NCBI GenBank assembly: GCA_902788805.1
Contig: CADALO010000007.1
Location: 128,552 to 192,551 of the forward strand
Length of the DNA: 64,000 nt
Source: an uncultured Bacteroidota bacterium
GTDB taxonomy: Bacteria > Bacteroidota > Bacteroidia > Bacteroidales > P3
Reading direction: 5' to 3'
Positions within the stretch are counted from its first letter, which is position 1, and each line of letters opens with the position of its first letter. Below are positions 7,757 through 16,603 of this stretch, piece by piece. Position numbers and translations under genes: made by a program. Below the pieces are notes generated by a model. The model made no database searches. It was not told where the DNA came from and saw only the letters and a program-made list of their open reading frames with translations.

Positions 7757-9130
7757 TTACTTGCTTTCCAGTTCAGTAAAGTATTCGTAGAAATAAGGAA
7801 TGGTCTCGATGCCTTTGAAGAAGTTGAAAAGCGGATAGTTCTCGTTGGGCGCGTGGATGGCGTCGCTGCCAAGTCCGAAGCCCATCAGGATGCTCTTTAT
7901 GCCAAGAATGCGCTCGAAGCCGGCGACAATAGGTATACTTCCGCCGCTGCGAGTGGGGATGGGGCGCTTGCCGAAGGTGGTTGTAAGAGCCTTTTCAGCA
8001 GCTTTGTATGCATTCATTTCGAGAGGGCTGACGTATGCAGCACCGCCGTGGGCAGGAGTAACCTTGACTGTAACGCAGTCGGGGGCTGCAGCCTCGAAGT
8101 AGTCCTTAAAGAGCTTGCTTATCTTTTCAAAGTCTTGGTTGGCTACCAATCGGGTAGAGATCTTGGCATAAGCTTTGCTTGGCAGGACTGTCTTGCTGCC
8201 TTCGCCGGTATGTCCACCCCAGATGCCACACACATCAAGGCAGGGACGTATGCCGGTGCGTTCCTTGGTGGTGTAGCCTTTCTCGCCGTGTACTTCTTTG
8301 ATGTCGAGCTCTTTCTTATATTCTTCAAGATCGAAAGGAGCCTGTGCCATCAGTGCGCGCTCTTCGTCGCTGATGACAAGCACATCGTCGTAGAAACCAG
8401 GTATTGTTATATGGTTGTCCTCGTCGTGGAGGCCGGCGATCATCTTGCAAAGGATGTTTATGGGGTTGGCCACGGCGCCGCCATAGATACCGCTATGAAG
8501 GTCGTGGTTGGGACCGGTGACTTCAACATCCCAGTAGCAAAGACCACGCAAACCGCTGGTGATGCTTGGTGTGTCTTGTGCAATCATACCTGTGTCGCTG
8601 ACAAGGATTACATCGGCCTTAAGCATATCCTTGTGCTCCTCGCAGAAGCCATAAAGGCTGCCACTGCCGATTTCCTCTTCGCCCTCAAGCATAAATTTCA
8701 CGTTGCAGGGCAACTGGTTGGTCTTGACCATAAACTCAAAAGCCTTGGCCTGCATAAAACTTTGGCCTTTGTCATCGTCTGCACCACGGGCCCATATCTT
8801 TTCGTCTTTGATGACGGGCTCGAAAGGCTTGGTCTCCCACAATTCAAGCGGAGCGACTGGCATCACGTCGTAGTGGCCATATACGAGCACGGTCGGTTTG
8901 GAGGGGTCGATGGTCTTCTCGCCATAGACCACGGGGTTACCTGCCGAAGGCATAACCTCTGCTTTGTCGCAGCCAGCCTCGATCAGCAGCTCGCGCCAAC
9001 GGTTGGCACAGCGAACCATATCATCCTTGTGCTCGCTCTCGGATGAGATAGATGGTATACGGATAAGTGTGAACAGTTCTTCAAGGAAACGGTCTTTGTT
9101 TGCTTCAATGTATTGTTTTACGTCTTTCAT
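7757..9130 (-). CDS. M20 family dipeptidase
   Basis: Zinc-dependent cytoplasmic peptidase of the M20 family, close to the cytosolic nonspecific dipeptidase type. Metal-binding and catalytic motifs are visible: GHYDVMPV (His and Asp near residue 80), ARGADDDKGQ (near 113), EGEEEIGS (Glu pair near 151) and DTGMI (near 178), with a late His in GLGSDAIHAPNE. At 457 aa it is of normal length for the family. The N-terminus (MKDVKQYIEANKDRFLEEL) is typical, which supports the ATG at 9130. It is transcribed alone or with the upstream TPR gene (50-bp gap) and ends at a clear terminator. The substrate could be a broad set of dipeptides; the sequence does not decide. Confidence 0.93.
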   Translation of the reverse strand: MKDVKQYIEANKDRFLEELFTLIRIPSISSESEHKDDMVRCANRWRELLIEAGCDKAEVMPSAGNPVVYGEKTIDPSKPTVLVYGHYDVMPVAPLELWETKPFEPVIKDEKIWARGADDDKGQSFMQAKAFEFMVKTNQLPCNVKFMLEGEEEIGSGSLYGFCEEHKDMLKADVILVSDTGMIAQDTPSITSGLRGLCYWDVEVTGPNHDLHSGIYGGAVANPINILCKMIAGLHDEDNHITIPGFYDDVLVISDEERALMAQAPFDLEEYKKELDIKEVHGEKGYTTKERTGIRPCLDVCGIWGGHTGEGSKTVLPSKAYAKISTRLVANQDFEKISKLFKDYFEAAAPDCVTVKVTPAHGGAAYVSPLEMNAYKAAEKALTTTFGKRPIPTRSGGSIPIVAGFERILGIKSILMGFGLGSDAIHAPNENYPLFNFFKGIETIPYFYEYFTELESK

Positions 9131-9180
9131 TATGGAAAAAGGTTTTAAGGGTTACAAATGATTATTGGGTTGTAAGGGTA

Positions 9181-10167
9181 TTATTTGTTTTCTTCATAAC
9201 CAAGCTGGCGGGCTTGTTCAAAATATGTGGCGGCATTCTTGGCATCGCCTTTTAATTGATATATATAGCCTATATTATAGTAGGCGGCACCATATTGCGA
9301 ATCGCATTCAATTGCCTTTTTGAAGAAGTCTAATGCGGCGTCATAGTCCTCGTATAGAACCATCTCCATCCAGCCACGGTTGAACCAGGCGTACTTGTAG
9401 TTCGGGTCGATTTCAAGAATCTTTACATAGTATTCATTTGCTTTGTCGGCCTCTTCGGCATCCTGATAAAGCATTGCCAGACCGTACAGGACATTGATGT
9501 TCTTCGGTTCAAGCGAAAGGGCGGTCGTGAGGTATTCCAGACCCAGCTTGTTGCGATGCTGGGCATAAAGCATTCCAAGTTCCTCGTATGCCGGCTCATA
9601 GTCGGGGTAGAGCTCTATCAAGTGGCGGAAATAATTCACTGCATTGGTCGTGTCGCCAGTCTCTTTGAAGATGAAGCCTTTCATAAACAAGGCTGTCTGG
9701 TTGTTCTTGTCTTGCTCGGTCACTTTGGACAGGCTTTCCATTGCCCGGTCATAGTCCTTGCTATAGAATGCTATTTCACCCATCTTGAGGCACGCTTCGA
9801 AATTATTGGGGTCAAGCTTAAGTGCTTGCTGAAGGGCTGAATAGCTGTCGCCTACATTGCCCAGGCTGAAGTGTGCGTCGCCAAGCAGGGTATAATACTC
9901 GCTTTTGCTACCGTCAATGTGTGTGGCCTTCTCCAAATCATTGATGGCATCACGGAAATACTGCGACAGGTTCTTCTCTTTGCCGAGTGCAACGAGTATT
10001 TGGGCACGCTGATAGTAAAGTTCGGCATTGTCTGTATCTTTCTTTATCTGTGCATCAATCACTTTCAATGCCTCCTCGCGAGGAAGGCTGTCAAGTTTGT
10101 TGTTGCCGCAGGCTGTTATCAGCGCTGCTATTATGGTGAGGGCGATGAGAGTTACAGGTCTTTTCAT
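9181..10167 (-). CDS. Tetratricopeptide repeat lipoprotein
   Basis: A 328-aa protein with a lipoprotein signal peptide (lipobox ITAC, Cys near residue 20), so it is probably anchored in the outer or inner membrane facing the periplasm. About seven TPR units follow from residue 45 to the end, with the usual A/G-Y-A pattern (for example GDAHFSLGNVGDSYSALQQA and AMLYQDAEEADKANEYYVKI). TPR proteins act as scaffolds for protein complexes; no partner can be named from the sequence. It lies upstream of the dipeptidase gene on the same strand. Confidence 0.88.
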   Translation of the reverse strand: MKRPVTLIALTIIAALITACGNNKLDSLPREEALKVIDAQIKKDTDNAELYYQRAQILVALGKEKNLSQYFRDAINDLEKATHIDGSKSEYYTLLGDAHFSLGNVGDSYSALQQALKLDPNNFEACLKMGEIAFYSKDYDRAMESLSKVTEQDKNNQTALFMKGFIFKETGDTTNAVNYFRHLIELYPDYEPAYEELGMLYAQHRNKLGLEYLTTALSLEPKNINVLYGLAMLYQDAEEADKANEYYVKILEIDPNYKYAWFNRGWMEMVLYEDYDAALDFFKKAIECDSQYGAAYYNIGYIYQLKGDAKNAATYFEQARQLGYEENK

Positions 10168-10265
10168 ACGTTAAAAAACTATTTTATGTAAAAAAAATTA
10201 TGCCCAAATGAAACTTTTTTGAAAAAGTATCGTAAACAAAGGCGTGCTTACTTATTTCAAAGATG

Positions 10266-10307
10266 TATTTTTGGCGGGACGACTTGATGGTTGTCCTGCT
10301 TTTTTTT
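10266..10307 (+). terminator. Terminator-like hairpin on the plus strand between two minus-strand genes
   Basis: GCGGGACGAC (10274-10283) and GTTGTCCTGC (10290-10299) form a 10-bp RNA stem with two G-U pairs and a 6-nt loop, followed by eight T (10300-10307). The polarity is plus, although both neighbouring genes are on the minus strand. A TATTTTTG sequence resembling a -7 element (10266-10273) lies directly in front, too close to be the promoter of a separate RNA ending here. Confidence 0.6.
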
Positions 10308-10352
10308 CGACTATTGTTGCTTTGTTAAAAACCTCTTGTTACCACGGAACTA

Positions 10353-12743
10353 TTATTTCTTGACAAATTTGCTTGTTGCATTGTTTGTGCGGATAAAATA
10401 GACGCCGCGAGGCAGGGAGCTAATGTCTATCACTGTGCGGTCATTGTCGCTGTCGACTGTCAAAATGCGGCGGCCCATAGCATCAATAACAAGCAGTGCA
10501 CCTGTGGTCCCCTCAACACAAAGCATAGTGGTTGCCGGGTTAGGATAGATGTGAGGATGTGTTGTTTCGGTTGTTGTCTCGATGCCGACAAATGGGTCTT
10601 TCTCATAGCATCCTATGTCGGCTCTACCATTGCGGAACCTGCTGTCGCCGGCAAGCTCTGTGATATAAGCGCCTACGCGGTTGGTGTCGCCGGCATCTAC
10701 CAGTGGCGATAAACTGCTTAGTTGCCAGTCTCCCATATCATCGGCAGGACCCATAGTGGTGTCGGGCGCAATGAAGAACGGACCTTTGCCCTCTGCCGGA
10801 CGGTTGATACGGCTGATGCCGAAATTGCTGTTGCTGTCGGTTTCGCCAAAACCTTCTATGGCACAGAACCTAATACCGCTTATGTCTTTGTTGGTCAACG
10901 AACTGTCGTTGTGCCAGATGACGCTGTTTCTGATGGTGGTCCGGTTCTGGTTTATCGCGCCGCAGCCGCTGTTGCACACAATGTCGCAGCCGTCAATGGT
11001 GGTGCTCTGTGAGCGTATGCCGTAACCAGCGTTGTGGACAATCAAGCTGTTTTTAATCATACCGCCGTTGATGTCGACGGCACCGCTATGGTTATTGCGG
11101 ATTATGCAGCAGAAGAGGTTACCCGTATTGCTGTATACCGCTGCACCTCCTTCAGCTGTCGAGGTGTTGTTTTCGATGATGCAGCGTTCCAGTCGCTGGC
11201 TGCTGTTCTGAATATATACTCCAGCTCCTGTTTCGGCTTTGCCGTCGGCAAAAGTGACATCGTATATCTTGCACTCGTTGTTGGGCGCTGCCGAGAGGAA
11301 CACCCTGCGTTTGCTGCCTCCGCTCAGAATTGTGCTGCCGGCATTGAGATTGCGGTCCTCAAGTCTGCTTTCAGTACCTGCAAAACCACCATAGATAGTA
11401 GTTTTGTTTGATGCAGTGAATGAGGCGTCTGCTGTCGTGTCGCCATAATATATGCCGTTCTTTACCCAGATATTGCCCTTTTTGTACAGCGAGCATATCT
11501 TCATTGCACTATTGAGGTCGGGATAGGCCGAACTCCACGATGAACCGTTGCCTTGTCCATCGGCAGCGATGTAGAGAGTGTCGTGCATCGGACCCATATT
11601 GCAAGGGTAGATGTTGAACACGGCCCCTTGGGCCGATGAGTAGCCGTTGACAGATGACAGGGTATAGTAGCCGTCGCCACCTCCGCCCCAGCCGAAGTTG
11701 AAGTGGTAGCGGCCGTTGCTTTTGTAGCCGTCGCAAACAAAGGCGTGGCCGCCTTCGCTGCTGCTGCCGCTATAATACACCGGACGTCCCAGGTCAAGGT
11801 CGTGGTGGAGCAGCGAATCCCAGAAGTTGTTGTCGGTGGTCTTGTTCAAATAAAAGGTGTTGAGGTAGCCGAAGAACATCAATGCTTCGGGCACGCTCTC
11901 GCTGTGGGCGCCGCTGCCGCTGGTGTGCTGTGGGTTTTGGTAGTTCATCTTCACAGCTACTCCGCAGTGGTAGCAAAGAAGCGACACGGCGTTTTGGTAT
12001 TCGCTGTTGGAATAGGCATTGACCGTTATAGGCATCTTCGTGTAATCGTAGTAGGCCAAATCGAAATCGGCACTCAGCTGGCCGTAATAGGCGTGTGAAT
12101 AGGAACGACGGCTGTAGCCCACATTGGGATAGCGGTGATACCGAATGATTTGCGCCATAGCCGTTGCGACACAGCCCGTAACGCTGTGGCCGTCATAGCT
12201 GCCGGAATATGCAGGACAGTAGTTGTTGTAGCCTGCACCTTGATCCCAACGGGTCTCGACAAGGGCGCTGACGGCCTTGCCGCCTTTGGCAGCATAATAC
12301 GAGGTGTCGCTGTGCTCCAATGCTTTCCATTCGGCTTGGAATTCATTCTGTGCGGCCAGTATGTCGGCATTCTTCTGGCTGCTGCTTTTCACAGCGCTCA
12401 CATCCTCGACATAACCCTCAAGCCACGCCTTCAGATTATCAGGAAGTCGCTCGCTTTCATAACTGCCGTTGAACGAATAACCGACAATGGGTGAAAACGA
12501 CTTGTTGGCTCCTGCAATGATAAAGCCTGTGTCTCCTATATTGAAAACATACATAACCGGTGTACCGGAATAATCGGTATAAACCTTTTCGGGCGTCACA
12601 TCTACAGACAGACCGGCCATTTCCGGCTCGTTGATGGCAATATAGTGCTCTGCAACGATTCGGGCTTTGTTGTAATCAACGGTCTGTGCTGCCACTCTGA
12701 CCATCGCGGTCAGGGCCAACAACGACAATATAACTCTCTTCAT
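10353..12743 (-). CDS. C10 family (streptopain-like) peptidase with beta-helix region and type IX sorting domain
   Basis: Secreted cysteine protease. A signal peptide (1-20) is followed by a Spi-like prodomain (about 20-115). The catalytic domain (about 155-375) carries the nucleophile Cys in TGCVATAMAQI (near residue 191) and the catalytic His in GGHAFVCDGY (near 333), followed by FNFGWGGGG. Residues about 390-650 form a right-handed parallel beta-helix-like region with repeated short Ile/Asn-rich turns. The last about 75 residues are a type IX (Por) sorting domain with YPNPATTMLCVEG, GRRIL and SLPRGVYFIR. The product is therefore expected to cross the outer membrane through the T9SS and be attached to or released from the surface. 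The substrate is unknown. The gene follows the dehydrogenase gene by 7 bp on the same strand. Confidence 0.92.
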   Translation of the reverse strand: MKRVILSLLALTAMVRVAAQTVDYNKARIVAEHYIAINEPEMAGLSVDVTPEKVYTDYSGTPVMYVFNIGDTGFIIAGANKSFSPIVGYSFNGSYESERLPDNLKAWLEGYVEDVSAVKSSSQKNADILAAQNEFQAEWKALEHSDTSYYAAKGGKAVSALVETRWDQGAGYNNYCPAYSGSYDGHSVTGCVATAMAQIIRYHRYPNVGYSRRSYSHAYYGQLSADFDLAYYDYTKMPITVNAYSNSEYQNAVSLLCYHCGVAVKMNYQNPQHTSGSGAHSESVPEALMFFGYLNTFYLNKTTDNNFWDSLLHHDLDLGRPVYYSGSSSEGGHAFVCDGYKSNGRYHFNFGWGGGGDGYYTLSSVNGYSSAQGAVFNIYPCNMGPMHDTLYIAADGQGNGSSWSSAYPDLNSAMKICSLYKKGNIWVKNGIYYGDTTADASFTASNKTTIYGGFAGTESRLEDRNLNAGSTILSGGSKRRVFLSAAPNNECKIYDVTFADGKAETGAGVYIQNSSQRLERCIIENNTSTAEGGAAVYSNTGNLFCCIIRNNHSGAVDINGGMIKNSLIVHNAGYGIRSQSTTIDGCDIVCNSGCGAINQNRTTIRNSVIWHNDSSLTNKDISGIRFCAIEGFGETDSNSNFGISRINRPAEGKGPFFIAPDTTMGPADDMGDWQLSSLSPLVDAGDTNRVGAYITELAGDSRFRNGRADIGCYEKDPFVGIETTTETTHPHIYPNPATTMLCVEGTTGALLVIDAMGRRILTVDSDNDRTVIDISSLPRGVYFIRTNNATSKFVKK

Positions 12744-12750
12744 ATAGAAA

Positions 12751-13686
12751 TCAGTTTTTTCTTAAAAAATCCCATACGTGGTCGATAACGATATCGGCCC
12801 TGATGTCGAACGCCTCGCGAGTGGCGTAGCCTATGTGCGGGACGGCGACGCAGTTGGGGGCGTTGAGCAGCGGATGAGTGTTCTCCAACGGCGGCTCCTT
12901 CTCGTAGACGTCGATGCCGGCGCCTGCTATCTTGCCTTCCTTCAGTGCCTTGGCCAATGCTTCAATGTCAACCACATTGCCACGGGCGGTATTGATGACT
13001 ATTGCCGTCGGTTTCATCAGGGCAAGTTCTTTGGCGCCTACCAGATGATGCGTCTCGGCGGTCATCGGAACGTGAAGGGTGACAATGTCACTCTGTCTCA
13101 TCAGCGTGTCCAAGTCGCAGTATTCCACTCCCATATCCACAACTTCCTTCCGCTGGCTGCGACTGTAGGCCATAACCTTGCAGCCAAAGGCTTTCAGCAA
13201 TTTGATGGTGGCTGTGCCGATGGCTCCTGTGCCTACAACACCGACGGTCTTGCCTTTCAGCTCGCGGCCTAAAAAGCTGCCACGGCTTCCACCCTGGCGT
13301 ATTGTGCCGTCGAGTTCGGTCACTTTGCGCAGCACATCAATCATCAGTCCTACAGCCAGTTCGCTTACAGCCGTGGTGGAGTAGCCGGCTGCATTCTGCA
13401 CAAAGATATTGTGCTCTTTGCAGTAGTTCAGGTCGATGTGGTCGAGGCCGGTGAAGGCTACCGACAGCATCTTCAGCTTGGGGCATTGTGCCAGCACTGC
13501 GCTGCCGAGCTTTATGTTCGAGATTATTGCTATCTCACTGTCCTTCATACGCTCTGCAAGGGTGGCTTCGTCCTCGCGGCGGTCCATAAAATAATTAAAG
13601 TTATGGCCTTCAGCGGCGAAGGCCGACTGTGTCTTGCGGAACTGCTCTTCGCTGATTCCCAATGGTTCAACACAAGTGATGTTCAT
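12751..13686 (-). CDS. D-isomer-specific 2-hydroxyacid dehydrogenase
   Basis: NAD(P)-dependent oxidoreductase interconverting a 2-oxoacid and a D-2-hydroxyacid. The nucleotide-binding motif VGVVGTGAIGTATIK lies near residue 150. The catalytic Arg is in NTARG (near 233), the Glu in the GIDVYEKEPP region, and the His in VPHIGYAT (near 290). At 311 aa the length is normal and no ACT domain is present. Substrate could be lactate, glycerate, hydroxypyruvate or a related acid; the sequence does not settle this. It sits between flavin reductase and C10 peptidase genes on the same strand with short gaps, so it may be part of the dnaA transcript. Confidence 0.9.
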   Translation of the reverse strand: MNITCVEPLGISEEQFRKTQSAFAAEGHNFNYFMDRREDEATLAERMKDSEIAIISNIKLGSAVLAQCPKLKMLSVAFTGLDHIDLNYCKEHNIFVQNAAGYSTTAVSELAVGLMIDVLRKVTELDGTIRQGGSRGSFLGRELKGKTVGVVGTGAIGTATIKLLKAFGCKVMAYSRSQRKEVVDMGVEYCDLDTLMRQSDIVTLHVPMTAETHHLVGAKELALMKPTAIVINTARGNVVDIEALAKALKEGKIAGAGIDVYEKEPPLENTHPLLNAPNCVAVPHIGYATREAFDIRADIVIDHVWDFLRKN

Positions 13687-13746
13687 ATACTTATAATATA
13701 ATGGTTATTCTTTTAAATAGGAAAACGGCAAAACACTGAAAATATT

Positions 13747-14316
13747 TTACCGTTTTTTTCTTACCGAAAAGCCAAAGCCGCCTAACTTCTCTCCCAGACC
13801 GTAGTATTTGCCGTGCGAGTAGGCGAGGGGAGAGCAGTGGTTGAGCTGAAAGGCACCGGTCGATTTGTCTATCAGCCGCTCGTCGGCGTCGATGGCCACC
13901 ACGCGTGCCATAAACATATCGTGGCTGCCAAGCTCTTTGATTTCGGTCACCTGGCACTCTATGTTGAGCGGCGATTCGGCAATGAGCGGAGCCTTGACAA
14001 TCTGCCCTTTCTCGGGCGTCAGGTGCATCTCGCGGAACTTGTTGACATCGCGCCCGCTCTTCACTCCGCACCAGTCGGTGGCCCGTGCCAGCGCTTCGGT
14101 GGTGAGGTTGATCACGAACTCGCCGGTGCGCGCAATGATGTCGTGCGAGTGGCGCTCCTTCCTCACCGATATATAGCACAAGGGCGGGTCACTGCAGATA
14201 GTGCCCGTCCAAGCTATTGTAATAATGTTGTAGGTCTCTTCACTGTCGCCGCACGAAACCATCACGGCGGGCAGCGGGTATATCATATTGCCCGGTTTGA
14301 AAGCCGTCTTGCCCAT
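13747..14316 (-). CDS. Flavin reductase family protein
   Basis: A 189-aa protein of the FMN-binding split-barrel type (flavin reductase-like domain), probably cytoplasmic. The family signature is seen in PLPAVMVSCGD, NIITIAWTGTICSDPPLCYISV and GEFVINL, which line the FMN site. Reading from the ATG at 14316 gives the typical beginning MGKTAFKPGNMIYPLP and places the start 4 nt after the dnaA stop; a longer reading from 14352 would overlap dnaA and is less likely. Members either reduce FMN with NAD(P)H or hold flavin for electron transfer; which applies here is unknown. Confidence 0.88.
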   Translation of the reverse strand: MGKTAFKPGNMIYPLPAVMVSCGDSEETYNIITIAWTGTICSDPPLCYISVRKERHSHDIIARTGEFVINLTTEALARATDWCGVKSGRDVNKFREMHLTPEKGQIVKAPLIAESPLNIECQVTEIKELGSHDMFMARVVAIDADERLIDKSTGAFQLNHCSPLAYSHGKYYGLGEKLGGFGFSVRKKR

Positions 14317-14320
14317 TGTC

Positions 14321-15769
14321 TCATTCTTTGAATTTCTTCTCCAACTCGTCAACCCAGTAGTGGAATTGCTTGTCGGTCTCGTTCAGGTTGGCAACGGTCT
14401 TGCAGGCGTGGAGCACGGTGGCGTGGTCCTTGTTGCCGCACTGAAGTCCGATGATGGCAAGCGACGACTTGGTCATCTTCTTGGCAAAATACATCGTCAG
14501 CTGGCGCGCTTGCACTATCTCGCGCTTGCGTGTGGGCGACTGGATGCTGTCGAGCGGCAGCTTGAAGTAGTCGCACACCACTTTCTGGATATAGTCTATC
14601 GTTATCTCGCGGGTGGTGCTCTTCACGAACTTGTCAATCATTTGCTTGGCAAGGTCGATGGTTATCTGCCTATGGTTGAGCGACGACTGGGCGATGAGCG
14701 ACACCAGTGCGCCTTCCAGCTCACGGATATTGGTGTTGATATTATAGGCTATATATTCTATCACATCCTTCGGCATCTCAATGCCGTCGTTGGCCAGTTT
14801 CTGGTTCAGTATGGCTATGCGGGTCTCCACGTCCGGAGTGCCAAGGTCGGCTGCCAGACCCCATTTCAGGCGCGAAAGCAGGCGCGGCTCCAGTGTGCCA
14901 AGTTCCGACGGAGCCTTGTCGCTGGTGATGATGATCTGCTTGTTGCGCTGGTGCAGATAGTTGAAGATATGGAAGAAAGCCTCCTGCGTGTGAATGCCCT
15001 TCGATGCCCAGAACTGGATGTCGTCCAGTATCAGAAAATCGATCATCTCGTAGAAGTGCACGAAGTCGTTGGTGGTCTTGTTGCGCACTGCATCGACATA
15101 CTGCTGCAGGAACTGCTCCGAAGTCACATAAAGCACCGTGTTGTCGGGGTGCATCTCCTTGGTCTTGATGCCGATGGCGTGGGCCAGGTGGGTCTTGCCC
15201 AAGCCTACGCCGCCGTGCAGCAGCAAGGGGTTGAAAGCGGTACGGCCAGGGTTCTCGGCCACAGCAAAACCGGCGGCACGGGCCAGACGGTTGCAGTCGC
15301 CCTCAACAAAATTCTCAAGCGTATAGTTGCCGTTCAGCTGCGAGTTGACTTTCATCTTCTGTATGCCTACATAGATGAAGGGGTTGGACACCTTGCGCTC
15401 GCCGGCTTCGGGGCCCAGCATCAAGGGCATATCCTTGGCGCGGTTGCTGATGGCCTGGCGCCCGTTCGACGGCAAACTGGTCGAAATGGGCGAGTTGGCG
15501 ATGCTCGTGTCCATAAGTATGCTGTATTTCAACATACCGTTGGGACCAAGCTGCAAGCGTATGGTACGTTTCAGTAAATCAATGAAATGCTCCTCCAGCC
15601 ACTCATAGAAGAACTGGCTGGGTACCCTGATTGTCAAGATGTTGTCCTCAAGTTGGATGGGCACAATGGGCTCAAACCAAGTTCTGTACACTTGGTCGTT
15701 CTCCGGACCGAGATTTTCCTTGATTATTTTCAGGCAGTTTTCCCAAACGGTTTTATAATTCTGCGTCAT
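14321..15769 (-). CDS. dnaA: Chromosomal replication initiator protein DnaA
   Basis: AAA+ initiator that binds DnaA boxes and melts the origin. Domain I lies at about 1-90 and a short linker follows. The AAA+ domain has Walker A GGVGLGKTHL near residue 185 and Walker B FLILDDIQFW near 248. The C-terminal DNA-binding domain (about 375-482) has the helix-turn-helix with the signature GNKDHATVLHACK. At 482 aa its length is normal for Bacteroidales. It is transcribed away from the 834-bp AT-rich gap that holds a perfect DnaA box. A GAACTTTGC sequence at 15835-15843 is a probable -7 element. The flavin reductase gene follows 4 nt after the stop. Confidence 0.97.
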   Translation of the reverse strand: MTQNYKTVWENCLKIIKENLGPENDQVYRTWFEPIVPIQLEDNILTIRVPSQFFYEWLEEHFIDLLKRTIRLQLGPNGMLKYSILMDTSIANSPISTSLPSNGRQAISNRAKDMPLMLGPEAGERKVSNPFIYVGIQKMKVNSQLNGNYTLENFVEGDCNRLARAAGFAVAENPGRTAFNPLLLHGGVGLGKTHLAHAIGIKTKEMHPDNTVLYVTSEQFLQQYVDAVRNKTTNDFVHFYEMIDFLILDDIQFWASKGIHTQEAFFHIFNYLHQRNKQIIITSDKAPSELGTLEPRLLSRLKWGLAADLGTPDVETRIAILNQKLANDGIEMPKDVIEYIAYNINTNIRELEGALVSLIAQSSLNHRQITIDLAKQMIDKFVKSTTREITIDYIQKVVCDYFKLPLDSIQSPTRKREIVQARQLTMYFAKKMTKSSLAIIGLQCGNKDHATVLHACKTVANLNETDKQFHYWVDELEKKFKE

Positions 15770-15834
15770 TTCGTTGAACCTTTCGCTATGATTTTATACA
15801 ACTTATCGTTTCTTGCTAATTGTTTTTTCGTGAT

Positions 15835-15843
15835 GCAAAGTTC
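15835..15843 (-). promoter_or_regulatory. Probable -7 element of dnaA
   Basis: On the minus strand this reads GAACTTTGC, matching the Bacteroidota consensus TAnnTTTG at seven of eight positions. It lies about 66 bp upstream of the dnaA start codon. Confidence 0.5.
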
Positions 15844-16325
15844 AAACAATTTTTTTTATTGAAAATTGCAAAAAAAATTTGCACATATCAGGAAAAAATA
15901 TTAAACGAAAATCCACTTACAAACTAATTAAAACGTTTCATCTCCAAAATTTCTTATTAAACAACATTTTATTGTTTCATTAACCATTTTCGGGCCTCGT
16001 AATATACAACTTTCTTTTGAATCAAAAAAAAATTTTCGCAAAAAAATGCCACATTTTTGCACTTTTTTTGTTCAAATGTTTAAGTGTCTGTCTTGTAAAC
16101 GGATGCTGCTCTATACGCTTGCAAACGGCAGTAAATCAGAATGATATTCTAATTGTTTGATTGTTAGAATTCATCCGAAGAGAGCTTTTCGCTACTCTTC
16201 ACATTTACATTGCTTTCCGATTTTTTGCACACAAAAATGAACAACCGCCGGCAGCGAAAAAATTTTTTTTTACCCTTTTTTTGAACATTTTTTGTTCCGC
16301 CCGCCTCCTCCACAGGATTAAAACC

Positions 16326-16448
16326 GGACCAACACTGGTCGTTGTACAATATTTGTACAATACTTGTACAATATATGTACAATTGTAAACGTACAAATAT
16401 TGTACAAGTATTGTACATATATTATTGTACAACGACCGGAGTTGGTCC
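16326..16448. repeat. 11-bp-phased hairpin element A
   Basis: The ends GGACCAACACTGGTCGT and ACGACCGGAGTTGGTCC form the outer stem. The left arm has four TGTAC cores starting at 16343, 16354, 16365 and 16376, exactly 11 bp apart. The right arm has GTACA cores at 16391, 16402, 16413 and 16427. The centre contains ATTGTAAACGTAC. It is homologous to element C (39707-39823) in opposite orientation and shares the ACACTGGTYGT end with elements B and D. Confidence 0.85.
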
Positions 16449-16466
16449 CTCGAAAGAGGTTTTTTT
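16448..16466 (+). terminator. Small terminator-like hairpin next to element A
   Basis: CCTC and GAGG form a 4-bp stem with a GAAA loop, followed by seven T. It directly abuts hairpin element A, which extends the structure. No plus-strand gene ends nearby, so its role is unclear. Confidence 0.4.
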
Positions 16467-16473
16467 ATCCACA
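16465..16473 (+). promoter_or_regulatory. Perfect DnaA box
   Basis: TTATCCACA matches the consensus DnaA-binding site exactly. It lies between element A and the serC promoter, about 700 bp upstream of dnaA. Confidence 0.55.
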
Positions 16474-16526
16474 GCCGGTGCAAAAAAATATTTTATTGAA
16501 ATACCTTAATATATAAAAAAAAGACG

Positions 16527-16534
16527 TAACTTTG
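16527..16534 (+). promoter_or_regulatory. -7 promoter element of serC
   Basis: TAACTTTG fits TAnnTTTG exactly and lies about 70 bp upstream of the serC ATG, leaving an A-rich leader. No clear TTTG -33 element was found at the expected distance. Confidence 0.6.
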
Positions 16535-16603
16535 TAGTTCCTAAAACAAAGGAAAAGAATCAATAATTAATTAAAAATAAACCTTTTAAACAAAAAATCA
16601 AAG

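Larger units (their letters stand above)
15770..16603. other. AT-rich gap between dnaA and serC; possible replication origin region
   Basis: An 834-bp region without a gene between two divergent genes. It holds the probable dnaA promoter (15835-15843), long A and T runs (15840-16080), the hairpin element at 16326-16448, a terminator-like hairpin (16448-16466), one perfect DnaA box (16465-16473) and the serC promoter. Only one perfect DnaA box was seen, fewer than most origins have, so the origin call is tentative. Confidence 0.35.

Noticed and set aside
16164..16483. Small open frames across hairpin element A (and likewise across B, C and D)
   Set aside because: They are translations of the 11-bp repeat units, occur on both strands equally and lack promoter or start context.
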